Shown here in pieces: positions 30,756 to 44,200 of a DNA stretch of 64,000 bases. Position 1 is the stretch's first letter; the number at the start of each line of letters is the position of its first letter. Both the position numbers and the translations under genes were made by a program. The notes below the pieces were generated by a model. It did no database searches. It was not told where the DNA came from and saw only the letters and a list, made by a program, of their open reading frames with translations. The DNA is from Undaria pinnatifida (taxonomy: Eukaryota > Sar > Phaeophyceae > Laminariales > Alariaceae): the NCBI GenBank assembly GCA_012845835.1, contig JABAKD010000003.1, positions 2,724,212 through 2,788,211 on the forward strand, given 5' to 3'.

Positions 30756-31536
30756 ACTTTTTCCATTTCCAACATTCTGTTTGTGCGACATGTAAGCGTT
30801 TTTGATGGTCTCTTCTATATGCTTGCGCGAGTCAGGCCAGGGCTGGACAAAATACTTTTTCTCCACATCGCAAGACGCCGACAGGTTTTGAACGATGTGT
30901 ACGTTTACGTCGTCATCTTGTGTTCCTCCCAACACTGCACGTTTCTGGACTGCCTTGTCAATATTCAAGTATTCTACAGGGTCTTCACCCTCTACCATCG
31001 AGATTGTGTCAAAATCCTGAGCTACCCTGCGCTTCTCCATGATTGTTTTGGAAGCATAAAAGTCAGTCATGACTTTCCATACGCCCCTTGGGGGTTTGGT
31101 CTCTAACATCCGGTTCAACCACGGGGGGTCAAAGTCAAGAGCTTCCAACAAAAAACCCCAAGCCATCCTAGCACGCACGATTGATGAAGCCGAGTGCCTC
31201 AACAAGTCCTCGTGGGCGAGGGAGTCATTTGGTACTAACACAGGATTCGACGTGTCTCTGTACGCGTCTCTACACTCTTTAATTCCCGCAAGCGATGTGA
31301 ATTTGCTCTTGCCAGAGGGGCCACGTGTCCTTCTGGTTGTTAAACTTGGGGGGGCGATTACTACCTAAATACCCGCCCGGATGGGCTAGGCCCTGCATAA
31401 CAGGCGTCAGCGAAGGAGAAGAAGCTGGGGTCTCGCGTATCTCAGCTCTCGGTGTGGCTCCTTCCAGGAGAACCACTCTCCTCTGGAAGTCGGCCAGCAG
31501 CAGTTTGAGAGGGGGAAGAAGGGATGGCTCGAGCAT
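30756..31536 (-). pseudogene. Ty1/copia-type gag, longest fragment, copy 3
   Basis: Begins near 31536 (RPPKFNNQKDTWPLWQEQIH, the W-x-x-W start of copia gag), shifts frame, then reads LLRHSASSIVRARMAWGFLL, PPRGVWKVMTDFYASKTIM, EKRRVAQDFDTISMVEGED and NAYMSHKQNVGNGKS to about 30756. No protease, integrase or reverse transcriptase follows. Instead the reading ends at a tRNA-like segment at the same point as in copy 2. Confidence 0.75.
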
Positions 31537-31539
31537 GGA

Positions 31540-33630
31540 TTAACACGCCTGTTGCACTGTGATACTACCTGTTGCTCTTGGAAGGAATATGCGCATTAAC
31601 TTGACCCTCGATAGAGCAACCTCGTGACGTGTAGCGAGGTGTTTTCGCCATGATTTATCGGTACTCTGAAACAAACAAGCGGTTGATTTCGTGCTATTCC
31701 AACATCAAGTAGGTGTAGGTGTCGAGTAAACTCTGGAATATAATGGCTTTACGACTTGACTTTGGAGAACGGTGAAATATCTCATGATTTAGTAGGTTAG
31801 GTTCGCTGTTTGTGCAGCTTGATAATTATATTTGACGATATGGCGTATATAATGAGCAGGAATTATGACATTTGGGGATTTGGGGGTGGCATTATTTTGG
31901 TAAACTGCCTAGGGTCAGCCCTGCGTAATCAGTCTATGGTTTTCTCAAACCAGCCCATTAGTGAGACCCAGCTGCTCCAAAATTGCCAGTGTAATCCCGC
32001 CGCTGCTCACTGGGGCTGCATTCGAATCGGTGTCCGCCATGGCTTCTGTCATCTCCAGTTAATTCCCTTCCGCAGAAGAGCCCACGCCACACAGCACCCT
32101 TTGCTTCGAATAGGAATGTATTGCGTGCGCGATAATTATCGTGTTTGTTAAACCCTACGAAGCGTACAGGGCTTACCCATTGCACAATCGGCCGTGGGAT
32201 GGTGGGCCAGCAGCAGGTAGATAAATGCATCATGAATATACTTCGAAGTATTATATTATCACGGCTCCATGCCGAGGCGCAACGTGGAGCGCAACGTGGA
32301 GAGCCAACGTGGAGAGTAATCATGGCTCCATGCCGGGGCGCAACGTGGAGAGCCAACGTGGATTGCGCTCGTCAGGGAGAAAGGAGGCCAAATAGCCAGA
32401 ATATTTCCACCATCCCGATATCCCGCTACTATGTAGCCGACCTATCATCGGAACCCCTACTATACTCAACCGTCATCATATCCGTATCATATCCAAGCAT
32501 ACAGTCCACATGTTTCCTATATTTAGTATATATAATAACACATGTATACGTATAATGATCCTTTGTGCCTCTTTTTTCGGACACATCTCTTCGTGCTCGC
32601 CCCTTTACCCGAAACGTCAGAGAGGATTGGCACAATTCGACCCTTGGGGTCACGTTGCCGGAGGTTTGGGCGCGATCCGTGCTGTGTGTAGCGTGTGGCA
32701 AGGTTGTTGAAGTTTTTTGGCCTTGGACATATTTAGGGCAAAAACCCGGGTTTCCGCAACATCCGCATCCCCTATCCCCGTTACTTTACGTACGTAAGGT
32801 TTTGGTGCAAACCAATAAAATATGTGCAAATCATGCGCGCGTACCACAGGTAACATTCGGTCTGTGTCTTGCGCTCTCATGAGTACAGCCATGAACACAG
32901 CCAACACGCAGAGAGCACAACGTTAAAAACTGGTGCCCAGCGGCACCGCCAGCAGGCAACACCGTGCGTGTGTGGCACATCCATCTGCGTCGTACTGTTG
33001 TGGCTAGTTGATTTTTTCGGGGCCTGCTTCGTATCTGTAACCGACGACCTGTCTCTCATTGCTGCTGTGGGTGGCATCGCCATTCTGGATGAAAATATTA
33101 GAGCCGTTTGGATAAACTTTTGCATCAACGGTCCTTACATTATATATGATCAGCTGGTGTTTCGTCCCCCGCGAGCACACCCAGCCATGTCTAGACAATA
33201 GTGAACACAAATGCAGATAACAGACAACGCTACAACCGTGCCCAGCAGCACAAGCAACAGCAGACAACATCCTGTACTAGATACGGCAGTACAGCAGTAC
33301 TTACAGCAGCAAACCGATGCGTTGGTTCGTACTCGAACCTCGCTACGCTACGTCGGTATAGCCAAAGTAAATCCGTCTCCTCGAGGGAACGATTTTGAAT
33401 CGGACGACGATCAAAACAACCCAGCATGTTTTTTTCTGGCTCTAGAAAACAAACAGCAGTGGATAAATACAGGTGCTGATGCTCAATGAGAGAGGGCTTC
33501 TCTGTCTTAGCAACAATAGAAGCCCTACAGTTCCTCATTCCGCGCACTTTCTGCGACTAGCTGGTGGTGAAGGGGGATGAAATGCCTATCCTGGCGTGGA
33601 TCACTCGTCGTGGGGTTCAAAATCTGGCTT
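31540..33630. other. No supported gene; short tandem repeat at 32262-32362
   Basis: 32262-32362 contains five or six copies of GCAACGTGGAGAGCCAACGTG-type units with two GGCTCCATGCCG blocks. An open plus frame at 33211-33489 (Gln/Ser/Thr-rich) is the only ORF with mildly coding-like composition. It has no motif and no splice partner, so I do not call it. Confidence 0.4.
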
Positions 33631-34168
33631 CTTACACAGTCGAAAAAGTTTTTTTCGACTCATTTATTTTCGACGGAGCAATCCGAGTGGCCCACAGTCG
33701 GAAACGTTTTTTCGACACATTTTTTTTCGACGGAGCAATCCGAATGGCAAATCCACTCGAATAAAGCTGTCGATTCGACTGGTTGTGCGAGTCGGATTGC
33801 TCAGTCGAAAACTTTTTTCAACCCATCGCATCGCTCATCTCACCAGAAAAAAACACAAACACTCCCACACACCCATACCAGTACCACACAGCAGACTCAT
33901 AAAACAGCTCCGACGCTGGCTTCGTTGCTATCAATGCTGCTGCTGCTTCTCGCCGCACATGTTGCTCGCGGAGAACACACAAAGCACAGAGCTTCCAACC
34001 GGCATTTGACTACCATTCAGCAGTACTCCCTCACACCAACCGCCGCCAGAAAAAACACCAAACGATAAAATCGACTCGACTGACAATAAGAAGGAGGCCC
34101 AGAAGAATCCAGCCGAAAAAAAGCTCAGTCGGAAAAGTACTTTTTCGACTCACAGATCCGACTGTGCA
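33630..34168. mobile_element. CAGTCGGA-family inverted-repeat element, 5' end degraded
   Basis: Starts with GTCGAAAAA(G)TTTTTTTCGAC foldbacks and CAGTCGGAAACG, ends GTCGGAAAAGTACTTTTTCGAC then AGATCCGACTGTG. It shares interior blocks with 46567-47259 (CACACACCCATACCA, TACTCCCTCACA(C/T)CAACCGCC, ATAAAATC(G/A)ACTCGACTGAC). No transposase. Confidence 0.7.
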
Positions 34169-34169
34169 A

Positions 34170-37100
34170 TAATTGGCCTCAACACCCATAAGACATTGTT
34201 GTGAAAAAAAATGATGACGGCTGCAGACGTATGATACAAGCAAAGCCGATCTCCGATTTCCGTAATTACCCGCAAGCAAGTTCCGCACCTTGCTACTGAC
34301 TAATATAGACAGCTCTCTCTGAGACGCGGACACACGATGCAAACACAGCTCCTTCGGAGCGGTGCCACTGACGACGTTGCTTTACGCGGCCACGTGGTAA
34401 CCGGCGAAGGACTTACAGTCGGCGGTGACTGGTGTTGGGGGTAGACAAAAGTTTTTTCCAACCCTTTTCTGACCTACTAGGTATGAAGCACATGTGCATC
34501 GACCAAACAAGCAATCGAGCGCGCTATATTAATCAAGCGCCTACGATAATGAAAAGGGGTGTAACGCCAGTCGTCGACGCATTGACAACTAACTGAGTTT
34601 TTTAAACGGATCACCCTCAATAAAAACGTCTCCCAACTTGGTACGTAGTGAGTAGGGGTGCACCCGAGTCATGGTGGGAATAATCCAGCACCCACTCGGA
34701 CGAATTCCCGAGCTCCTTTTCTCGACAACAGGAAATATAAGGCAAACACCGAGCGACGCACTTACAGGCAGATAGATGTCGACGACGAGGTACTTCCAAA
34801 ACAACCGTTGTCGTTGTGTGTGGCTACGCCCCCCCTCGTATGGGAAAAATCGTTTTGGAGAAAATCATCCCCTTTGAGACTTCCAAAGGTAAAATTTGAC
34901 GAACTTTGACGATTTACGGCGTCGGCTATTACTGCTGGTTCATGATAAAAGTTGGGGTCCGAACGACAACAGGGCAAAGGCTCGTGCGGGACGGGCGCAG
35001 CATGATCTTACTCGTACTGCTGCGTGCTCACGCTACTCGCAGGTGCTCGGAAATATCGCAATCGTCGTTTTTTTGGTCGCCTTTCTATAATCAAGATATT
35101 TTCACGGGCCCCAAAAGGGGAAAAGTCATCCCACCTTTGGGGCGGTGTGTCATCAGGTGTGTTTCGACCACCACGTTGCGCGCGTGTCTCACGAACTATA
35201 GATCCCTGATACTGCTGTTCATGTTTAGAGACACCCGCTACCCGGGTTGCTTTGTGTGGCCGGTGCTATGGTATGATCGACATTTACTTTCGGCAAATTT
35301 TCCTTCTGGAGTCACGAAGGTCGCTCCCTGAAAGCTCTACTCGGGAATCTCTCGCGGAAGAACTCTCTGAACAACATGATCGCAAAATGGAAAGAAATCA
35401 GCGGGTACGATACTGCTCCTGGACGCACGAAAGTGCTGTGAGTTACCTGGTATGTCAAAAACAAAAGGTTATGTTTTAACATGTTGAATGTTAAATAACA
35501 TGTTATGATTAGACTAACATGTTATGGTTTATGGGTTGCTGGGTTCGTTTCGCCGTTGGAGCGAGGTCGTGCTGAAGCTCAAACCTCCTGCTGGACATGG
35601 TAATATACAATATACAGCCTCCAGGTACACGTTACACGTTGTTATGAAGGGCTCGTTGCGGCCTTGTGCGTAACAAGCAGGCTGGGCAAGTTCAGTAGAC
35701 GATATAAGGTAGCATTTCAACCAGAGCTGGTCATTTAGCGCTCATGCTGAGGAGCCTTGGTCAGCTCACACCAAATTCACTACGAAAACAACACCGACGA
35801 CACAAATTACAGATGGTCGCAATGGACGTAGTTGTATTGCATCGGACTCACACTGTGATCGCCTCGGACGTCACGCCAGGAACCGAAGTTGAGCAACCGC
35901 CGCAGAGCAGCGGGTCTGAATCTAGGAGTTGCACTGACGAAATGGCATTCCTTGAGAGGGGAGGAAATCGCCAAAGATTAAAATGCGGCCGCGTAGGATC
36001 AATCCAATCAACCTGCGAAGACAAACATCGACCGGACTCCCTTCCTCGCCGGCGACGGAGCAAGACCGACACGACCACGGTGTGTACACTATCCCATCCC
36101 TCGTCGGGCGGTGGTAAGATCTTGCCTTGAAGCCAGGAAAAACGATGTACTCTTAGGATTAGTGTGTTTTATGTTTTGTTGGTAATCCGTAGGTTTGCTT
36201 TTGTGCTCTCCAGTGAGCCGTTGATGAGAACCCCCCATAGCCAAGGCAATGCCCCTGCCGACCGTGCCAATTGTGCCCAAGAGGTCCGCTTGGTGGAAAA
36301 ACGTCGAAAACGGCAAAGCCATGCCTCTCCCCGATGTCGGCCGGTGCGTTCCGTGGCTGTATTCTCAACGGCGGTATACAGGACATGCTGGTGGTAGTCC
36401 GGGAGTGCCTCTAGGGTTGTTCGCGGCCCCTGATCGACTTCCAGGCAACGGACAAGCTACCGCCGCCGTCATGGACTAGCCAACCGCCTAACGAGCCACG
36501 CACTCCGGACGCGCCGCGAAGCATCCGTGCCGAGCAGAAGGTGCCGAAGTCGTGGCTGGCATAGGCAGGCGCAAAGGCGCGGACCTGCTCGGGCTGTTTT
36601 TCATTTGTTCATTAATTTTCGCGGCGCGATTTTTTGAATTTGGGTAACGCCTTTTGTCTTCTGTGTACGATTGTGTGTACGAGTACTCGTGACAACTACT
36701 TTGGACTGTGTCAATCAAAAAGTTTTGATTTTGGGTCAACACAACAGCATCAGATCACAGCCACAGCATTAGGTTACAGGGCATGGTGGTTAATGTACGT
36801 ATGGTATCATATCTCACCAGAGGAGAACCAGAGGTATCACGTGTGATGATCCTTCAAGTGTTCATGGCATCCACGATCGCTAAATGGTTCGTTTGCAAGT
36901 TGAGATGTGCTACACAGTAGATTCGCTCTTGCGAGCGAGAACCGAGCAGTGCGTACCGATAGGCGTCTATCATACGAGCCGCGCGTAGAAGCGCGGGAAA
37001 CGCAAATGGTGCCCCCATCCTCCAATCTCTGGTCTCTTTGCGACAGCAATCTCACCAACAAGCAGTACATCCAAAAATCAATTTTCCACCTTTTGGGGCC

Positions 37101-40100
37101 CACCTGTAAATGGACCAAACAAACGAGAAGTGCGATCGAACCGTCTATGAGGAGCACGCACCAGTAAATAGGAGTATCAGCATGCTGGACTCTGTGCGCG
37201 TGTCGTATGGTAGCTCCTAGCGTTGGGTCGTGGTCACGCCCCCCACCCAGCACCCCGGATTGCTTCGTGTGGCCGATGCCGTGACTTGGTATCCCCATCT
37301 CCAAAGGATTATGATGTTATTATAACCCTTTTGGGACCCAGGTAATGCGCGACCGGCAAAACGAGAAGTACGATCATGCCAACCGCCTGTACTTGCTTGT
37401 GCGCAGCACCACGAATATGAATTGTGTGCTCGTAGTATGAGCCATGCGTGTCTTATTCCGAAACTTGCGTGTGTGCCTTCCCCTCAACCAGCAGCCCAGC
37501 CTGTTGTGTAGCACCAATGCTGCAATCGTCGTCTTCGTCCGTCATTTGGTCATTGACCCCATCTGAAGCCCTATCGTAGCCCTTGTGGGTAAAGAGACCG
37601 ACAAAATGAAAACGGGGTCACACAGCTTGCAAAGATGAGTTTCGACGAAATCTTTGATCTCAGTGTATCTCAGTTTTTTGTTTTAAAATGGAAACGAGAA
37701 GTACGATAATGTCAACCGCTTAAGTGTGTGTATACCTTGGTACCGTCTGTTAGTCCTGTGAGCACGGACTTGATTATGCGAGTTATTGTGGGAAAAACAA
37801 CAACAATTAGTAGTGTGGCACGCAGCAGCTCATGTGGATATCATGCACCACTTCGGGCACTCCTTTATGATACCAGTATGCGTCATCCCCTCACCCGGAA
37901 GCCCGGGCTGCTGTGACGCCTGTTACCGATGCTGTTATGGTCGTTTTCTTACCCTGGTTTCCCCTCATTAAACGCCCCAAGGGATTACCTGGTATATGCC
38001 AAGCGACCGGCATTGCGCGAAGTACGATCATGATCATTTCAACCGCTTATCATAGTGTGAGCGTAGGCATCATGCACTACGCGTGTGGTATAACCTACGC
38101 CGGGCACTTGCATGCATGCCATCCCCTCACCCAGCTGCCCGGGCTGTTCCTTGTGACCGATCAATGCGTTCAAAAATAATGAAAAAATACGTACACTTCA
38201 GCTGTGAGATTGACGAAAAAGGATTTTGATCAAAACTCAGCTTTGCAAGCTGCGTGTGGTACTTCGATCTCCCTATTCCGTCATTTCGTCAGTTCTCCCC
38301 TACGCCTAGGTTTGTGACCCTTTTGGGACCCATATCCACTAGGGGTGGACTTGACTGCTTCCTGGTAGTTAATAGTGGGTGGCACTTCTGGCTGACTTTT
38401 TTCAGTCTTGAGTCAATGTTAATGCTTCAAGTGTAAATTCGATGCGAGTCGACGAGGGAAGAAGGGGCTGAAGTCTTGTCGCGATAAAAATGAAGCCACG
38501 TAGCGTAGTGGGTAAGGGGGAGAAGAGCATGCTTGGTGACCCTGGATCTGAGTTACGCGTAGGAGAAAGTGCGAAGATAATATATGTGGGATGACCTAAA
38601 AACACGCGTAACACAAGTCGAGCCACAAACACGCCAGTCATATGCAAAACGGCAGAACTCTGCATGTTTCGGTCCGCAACTAACTGTAATACCTAGCCAA
38701 CCAATAACTAGTCGACTCACTATTAGTTACTATGGTAACAGTATTGTCCGCCAACTCAGAGCCCTAATACTTACCTCGTCTAGAAACTAAGAAACCGGTG
38801 TGCGCGATCTTACGAAGTGCCTATTGACAGAAGAGCGTACAGCAGTACGAGTGTCGCCATGCCTCGCTCGTGTCGTATAATACAGCCCCTTGCATCGCAA
38901 CTCGGGCACGCCCGCAACCCCAGCTACTCGGACTGCTTCGTGTGACCGATGCTGTAATCGTCATTCATTCGCGTTCGCCATTTTTCCCCACAGGGGTTAG
39001 ACTAGCCCCTTTTGGGACCCATATTCAGCAGCCAAGATAACGATGGGTGCGATATTGTCGGGAGACTAGGAAGAGCGTGCAACGATATATGCATCACGCC
39101 GCTCACGCGTGGTACAGGTCTTTACACTGATTGCAGGTCGAACACAAACCTTATCCCGGCAGCTTGGACTGCTTCGTGTTGTCGATGCTGAAATCGTCAT
39201 CCGTGATCCGTCGTTTCCACACCTCGGACAGATCGTGATCTAGATCTACAGATAGTAGATACTGTATCTGCCGTTATGAGATATTGCGTAGGATCTGTCT
39301 AGAGAGAGCATGGATCCAACCAATAAAAAATGTACTAGATCATGCCGGTCGTACGGCTCCCACCTGGTAACACGAACTAGGCCATGCAGATGTTCCTTGA
39401 GATATCTAGATCGTGAAGTGGGAATCGGTGATCAGTCCGACGTGTGCATATATTTGACATGTGATTCTCCTGAAGCCCTACTGGCGTTGGTACCAAGAAA
39501 CAATAATTGAGAAAGCAAGGCCTGATATTTACCCACAGTAAGAAATTCGGGAGTCGTTGTACTCAAGTTTTCATGGTTGTGTTCTGCAGGGTACGTACAG
39601 AAGAGTACCCGGGGTACTTTCCGTGTTGTACCCGTACTCGGCACTTCTGTGTTTGGGTTCTGTAAGAGGTTGATACCCGAGGCTTGTGCGAGTTTTTTGC
39701 AAGAAATGTATATCTACCCGGAATACACAAACCCTGCAGAAGACAACGTTGAAATATTTGGTAAAACGCACCCATCCTCAAATAGGAACTCTAGCCTGGA
39801 CAAACTTTCCTGTTTCTTACCGTCATTTTTTTACGTATAGGCCGGATTATCATGCGTTTTATAGCATATTTGCAGTAGTGGAATCGGGCCTAAAAATCGA
39901 CTATGCTAAAATTTTGCTAGCACACAAAGATCCAATTGCAAAGATCAACGCCTAGGTGATGGGGTTACAATTTTCAACCTGCTGTTTTCGCGTTTCGGAG
40001 TTTGTTATTTTTGGACAGCAACTCGTAGAAAGTTGATCTTAATCTTGCATACTTGACCGCCTGTATGACGTGCTGACGAGTGTTTTAACCCCCATTCTCT

Positions 40101-40934
40101 GCCAAGTCCCGTGCCTGGTTTGTCCCCTCCCATGTTTCGAACTCCGTGATACTTCGTACGGCGTGCGCATCTATGCGTATAATATCGCTGTATTATGGCT
40201 GCAGTCAGTAAACCGCATGCTTATCATAGCCGCAGTCGGAATATATCACCGGCGCGGACGCTATCTCGAACTACTTCACTATTTTACTTTACGCCGTATT
40301 TACTGCAGTGGCTGCAGTTAGTATGTACGTATAAACGGCGCCTACGTCAACTTTTTTTACGTCAATTTCGTAGAATCGACGCGGTTGCAGTGGGCGACAC
40401 GCAAACTTTCGATCTATTTGCGGCGGAATGGCAACATTTTTCCTCGCTGGAGTTGTGGTCATTGTTAATTTATCCATAATATTCCACTGGGAGAACAAGC
40501 ACAAATGTACTGCTGTGTATGCCCACGCCGAAGAGCGACCTACATAATTCGCAGTGCTGTGTCAACGAAAATATTTTGTACTCGCTGCCTTGCCGTTCGG
40601 CGTCTGTCTAAAGTTTGCTTGCTCACACAGGAAGCAGCCCCAACCCACCGACCCACCGACCCACCCACCACGCATACCTCCAACCCAACACACACTAACC
40701 CAACCCCACCCAACACAGTACAACCCAACGTAACCCATCCCGACCCAACCCAACCCAACCCGACGCAACCCAACCCAGCCCAACCCACCTCAATTTCTAA
40801 CTCAACCCAACCCAACCCAACCCAACCCAACCCAACTCAAAGGAAGGATCGACACTGGATCACGTGCGAGCAACCTGTTCCTTGTAGCCGGTAGCCTGCG
40901 GACTGTACCTGGAGGGGTATACGGGGAGGGTTAG
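34170..40934. other. Repeat-rich interval without supported genes
   Basis: Contains a cluster (35220-35290, 37160-39215) of a family marked by CGGGCTGCTTCGTGTGACCGATGCTGTAATCGTC, TTTTGGGACCCAT and short A/T tracts. Also present: family E copies (37613-37682, 38186-38265), a family F copy (37735-37815), the SINE-like copy (38432-38585) and MITE A (39218-39446). ORFs at 35744-36130 and 36837-37304 show no recognised domain. The start of the right-hand gene may lie here unseen. Confidence 0.4.
39218..39446. mobile_element. MITE family A copy
   Basis: 229 bp, CACACCTCGGACAGATCGTG to CGGTGATCAGTCCGACGTGTG, in the same orientation as the 18189 copy. Confidence 0.8.
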
Positions 40935-41215
40935 AGTGCGCCCCTCCTCCGGAAAGTCTGTGAAGACTAAGATGTCCGAAGCCAGCGCCGACAAGATGTC
41001 CGACGACGTCGAGCAGGTCGAAAAATCTTTGGAACAGGTGCGGTCTGTCGGCTCTTGGTGCGACGAGAAAATCAATCAACTCAACCCAACCCAACGAAAG
41101 CACTAGCTGTCTTGCCGCTATTAAACCCAACTGACCCACCCGCACACCCACCCGTGCTCCCACACCCCAGTCCCGCCACGACCCAACCCCAACCCAACCC
41201 GACCCAACCCAACCA
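40640..41215. repeat. CCCAA pentamer arrays flanking an exon
   Basis: 40640-40845 and 41080-41215 are CCAACCCAAC runs with occasional substitutions. Flanks such as GGCGTTGGTGTGTGTTC recur at 42715-42770 in reverse complement, so the arrays belong to a dispersed element. A third, longer array with CAACA units is at 53370-53640. The poly(NPTQ) and VGLGWVG ORFs are artefacts. Confidence 0.85.
40935..41037 (+). CDS. Right-hand gene, first exon seen
   Basis: Between acceptor GGGTTAG and donor CAG|GTGCGG. Reads VRPSSGKSVKTKMSEASADK then MSDDVEQVEKSLEQ, a polar, probably helical segment, wedged between two CCCAA arrays. The frame continues beyond the donor for a while, so the 3' boundary rests on phase 0 agreement with 43006. 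An ATG at 40972 could be the start if no earlier exon exists. Confidence 0.5.
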
Positions 41216-44200
41216 AATTGCTTTTCCTGTCTTCCGGCGTTGGTGTGTGTTCGCCCCAATTTGGTTGGAACTACAGTACTGCATCAAGTTCGTGGTATGA
41301 TTTGCGGCAATGCTGTTGAAAGAGCATGGGGGAAAAAATAACAAAGCTAGCAGAGCAAGTTAAGCTTACACAGTTGTATATATCCTTGTCTTTTCTTTCC
41401 TTTCCTTTCCTTTATCTTCTCTTCTCTTCTTTTGTTTGTTTTCATTTGACTTGCGTCTATCGTGCGTATGCGCAGTGATAGGTACTACGTGCAATATATA
41501 CGTGGTAGTCTTTCTTGAGTGGCAAGCGGTATAGTCGGTTTTCCAGGCGCGAGTAGTGAAACGTATGCACCAGTATGGACCTGGCACATCGTAGGCTGAC
41601 TCCCCATTTCACTTTTATATGTTTCTGGTGGAGGCATAAATTGCGTCAGCTGTGATATATGCGTGTACCACCTTTGGTTTGTGTTTTTTTCCCTGGGGTA
41701 TTCCTCAGCTCCAGAGTTACTGAGCCTGTCCTGTGACCACGGACTTGATTATGCGAGTTAATGTGAGAACAACGACAATATGTCGGTCGCTAGGAACTTG
41801 CGCAGCAGCACGTTTGTAGCTATCGTCCATTTGTGTCCGTTGGTGGTCCGCGAACGCTTCAGGCTACTCGAAAGGGGCCCCTAGTTTTTGGCGCCGTCAG
41901 AGCTAGAAGCCCACATTCGCTCGTATGACCAGCGGAGGGGGCAAGGTTAGCAGAGCAATTGAAACACCAGCAGAGCAAGCAACGCTAGCGCAACAAGCCA
42001 AAGCTAGCAGAGCAAGCGACGCTAGCAGAGCAAGCAACGTTAGCAGAGCAAGCATCGCTACGGAGCAGAGCAAGCAATGCGAGCACACCAAGAAAAAAGC
42101 TAGCAGAGTAAGCACTGCTACATAGCAGAGCAAGCAAAATCAGCAGCGCAAATCTAGCAGAGGTGATGCTGCGACCCCCCCTCTTCTCTCTCTTCCCCCT
42201 TTGGTTTACTTTTGATGGGAGGTTTGGGAGATACCAAACATGGTTGGGTCAGGTTGGGCAGGAAAGCATATGATATACAAAGAGCATTGAAACCGACGAA
42301 CGTTGTAACCCAAGGCTTACCCAACCCACGAAATATTTAGTCAAAACTGCCGTTTTGGCCCGTTTTTGCTCAGTTTTCATGGGTTGGATTGGCCTTGGGT
42401 AGGGACGGTTATCGGTTTCAATACTGTTCTTGATACAATTTCCTACCCAACGAAATTTGGTATCCCGAAAACCCTCTATTAATGCTGATGTATTATATTG
42501 TTTTCCGACAATGTACATATTTGCAGCAGCACATACTTATTTCCAATGTTGAACTGTTACTAGTTAATTGCGAGCGAATCGACTTTTTTATTTCCAACGG
42601 CGCAACGAAATTGGTGGCTCATTTCCAGCCTAGCATGCCCGATTTTCCATGTCCCTCGTCCCATCCGGCCGCTGGAATGTCCCTAAAAAAAACATTAAGC
42701 CTACTTTTTCGACGCGCACACACCAACGCCCGATGGCAGCTAAAGCGATTTTTGTTGAGTTGGGTTGGGTTGGGACTTTCCTGCTCCCCACCAACGTACG
42801 TAGTTGATGACAGCTACCAAATATCCGCCAGTGCGAGTTTCTAGCGAAAGCTACAGTATTATCTTAATACTCATGGCCCTTTTGCCACGGAACGTGATGC
42901 GAAAGCTGACGAACGAGGCACTGAACGCGTTCACCCTCACTTAAAACCCTTCTCCCCTACGTTTCTTGTACCCCCCTATCTCGACCGGGGTGTGAACACC
43001 CCCAGGGCTTCCCGAGGAGTTGTCTCCTGAGCAACTGCTATCTGAAAAAGCCCAAGATGTTCACCAGCCACGACGAGCTCAACAAGCACCTACAGCGGTG
43101 CATGCCCAAAGTCGACAGTAAGAGCACCTCCCCCGCTACCAGCACGCCTCCGGCGAGGCAGGGTAGGCGAAGGGGGGCGGCAGCGGTACGGGGGGGGGGA
43201 GCAACGGCGGTCCCTCTCGGCGTCCGCCTAGACTACGAGCGGGTCGCCTCTATCACGCGGGGTGCTAGCGGCACGCCTAGTTCTTCCACACCGTCTTCGT
43301 CAGCTGATGACAGCGGTAGCGCCAAGCAAGGTGGTGGTGGTCGCGGCGCCACCTTGAGTGGGGGTGGCGGTGACGGTAGCAGCAGCAGCAGCAATGGGCG
43401 CCCTGAGCGGCAAAGCACTCTCTCCTGGAGGAACACCAGCGGAGGCGGTGCTGGTGGCGGTGCTGGTGGCGGGCGTGTAGCCGGCAACAACGCTGACAAC
43501 GGCCGTCTGCAGTGGAGCGCGTCCCTGAGCGTCGGAACGGGCAAAACAGCAGATACGGAAGTTCTTGGGGGCAGGGCAAGCAGCGGACGGCACGGCCGAT
43601 CCCCTAGGACGCGCCATGTGAGCAATGGGGACGCCGCAGGCGGTAAGGGTGTGGGGACGGGGGCAGGCGTAGCCCCGGGGGTAGAGGCAGGGGTTTCCAC
43701 GGACCGTCGGAGGGGGGGGGCTGCGGGGTCTAGCCCCTCACGCCCTCGGGCGGCACCGGTGGCGGCGAAGGTGGCGGTGGGGGCTATTTCTCGGGGGAGG
43801 GGTCGGTCTGCCACGGTGGGGGTGGCGGGGAAGGATGAGCTCGGCTCGATCACCGGGGGTGATGTGTCGTCGGACGAGACCGCGGGGCAGGCCGATGGTA
43901 GCCCTTGTGATGAGGAGAGCTCCGAAGGGGGGGAGAGCCTGGTGGGTGTGACCGTGAAGCAGGAGGAGGTGGAGCAGGAGGAACAGGAACAAGATCAGGA
44001 GACGGAGGAGGGGGGGGGGCAGGAGGAGGAGGAGGAGGAGGAGGAAGAGGAGGAGGCCGTGGAGGACGGCGGTGATGTTGTTGTTGTTGATGCCCCTGAA
44101 AAGCCGGCGCCATGGAGAGGGTCGCTGGGGGAGTGGCGGCCGTCGGGAGGGTTTACGTGCCCGGTTAACCCGGTGGAAGCGTGGGGGCTGCCCGGATGCG

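Noticed and set aside
40505-41344. ORFs with NPTQPNPTQ and GWVGLGWVG
   Set aside because: Translations of CCCAA arrays; only 40935-41037 within this region has independent splice and composition support.
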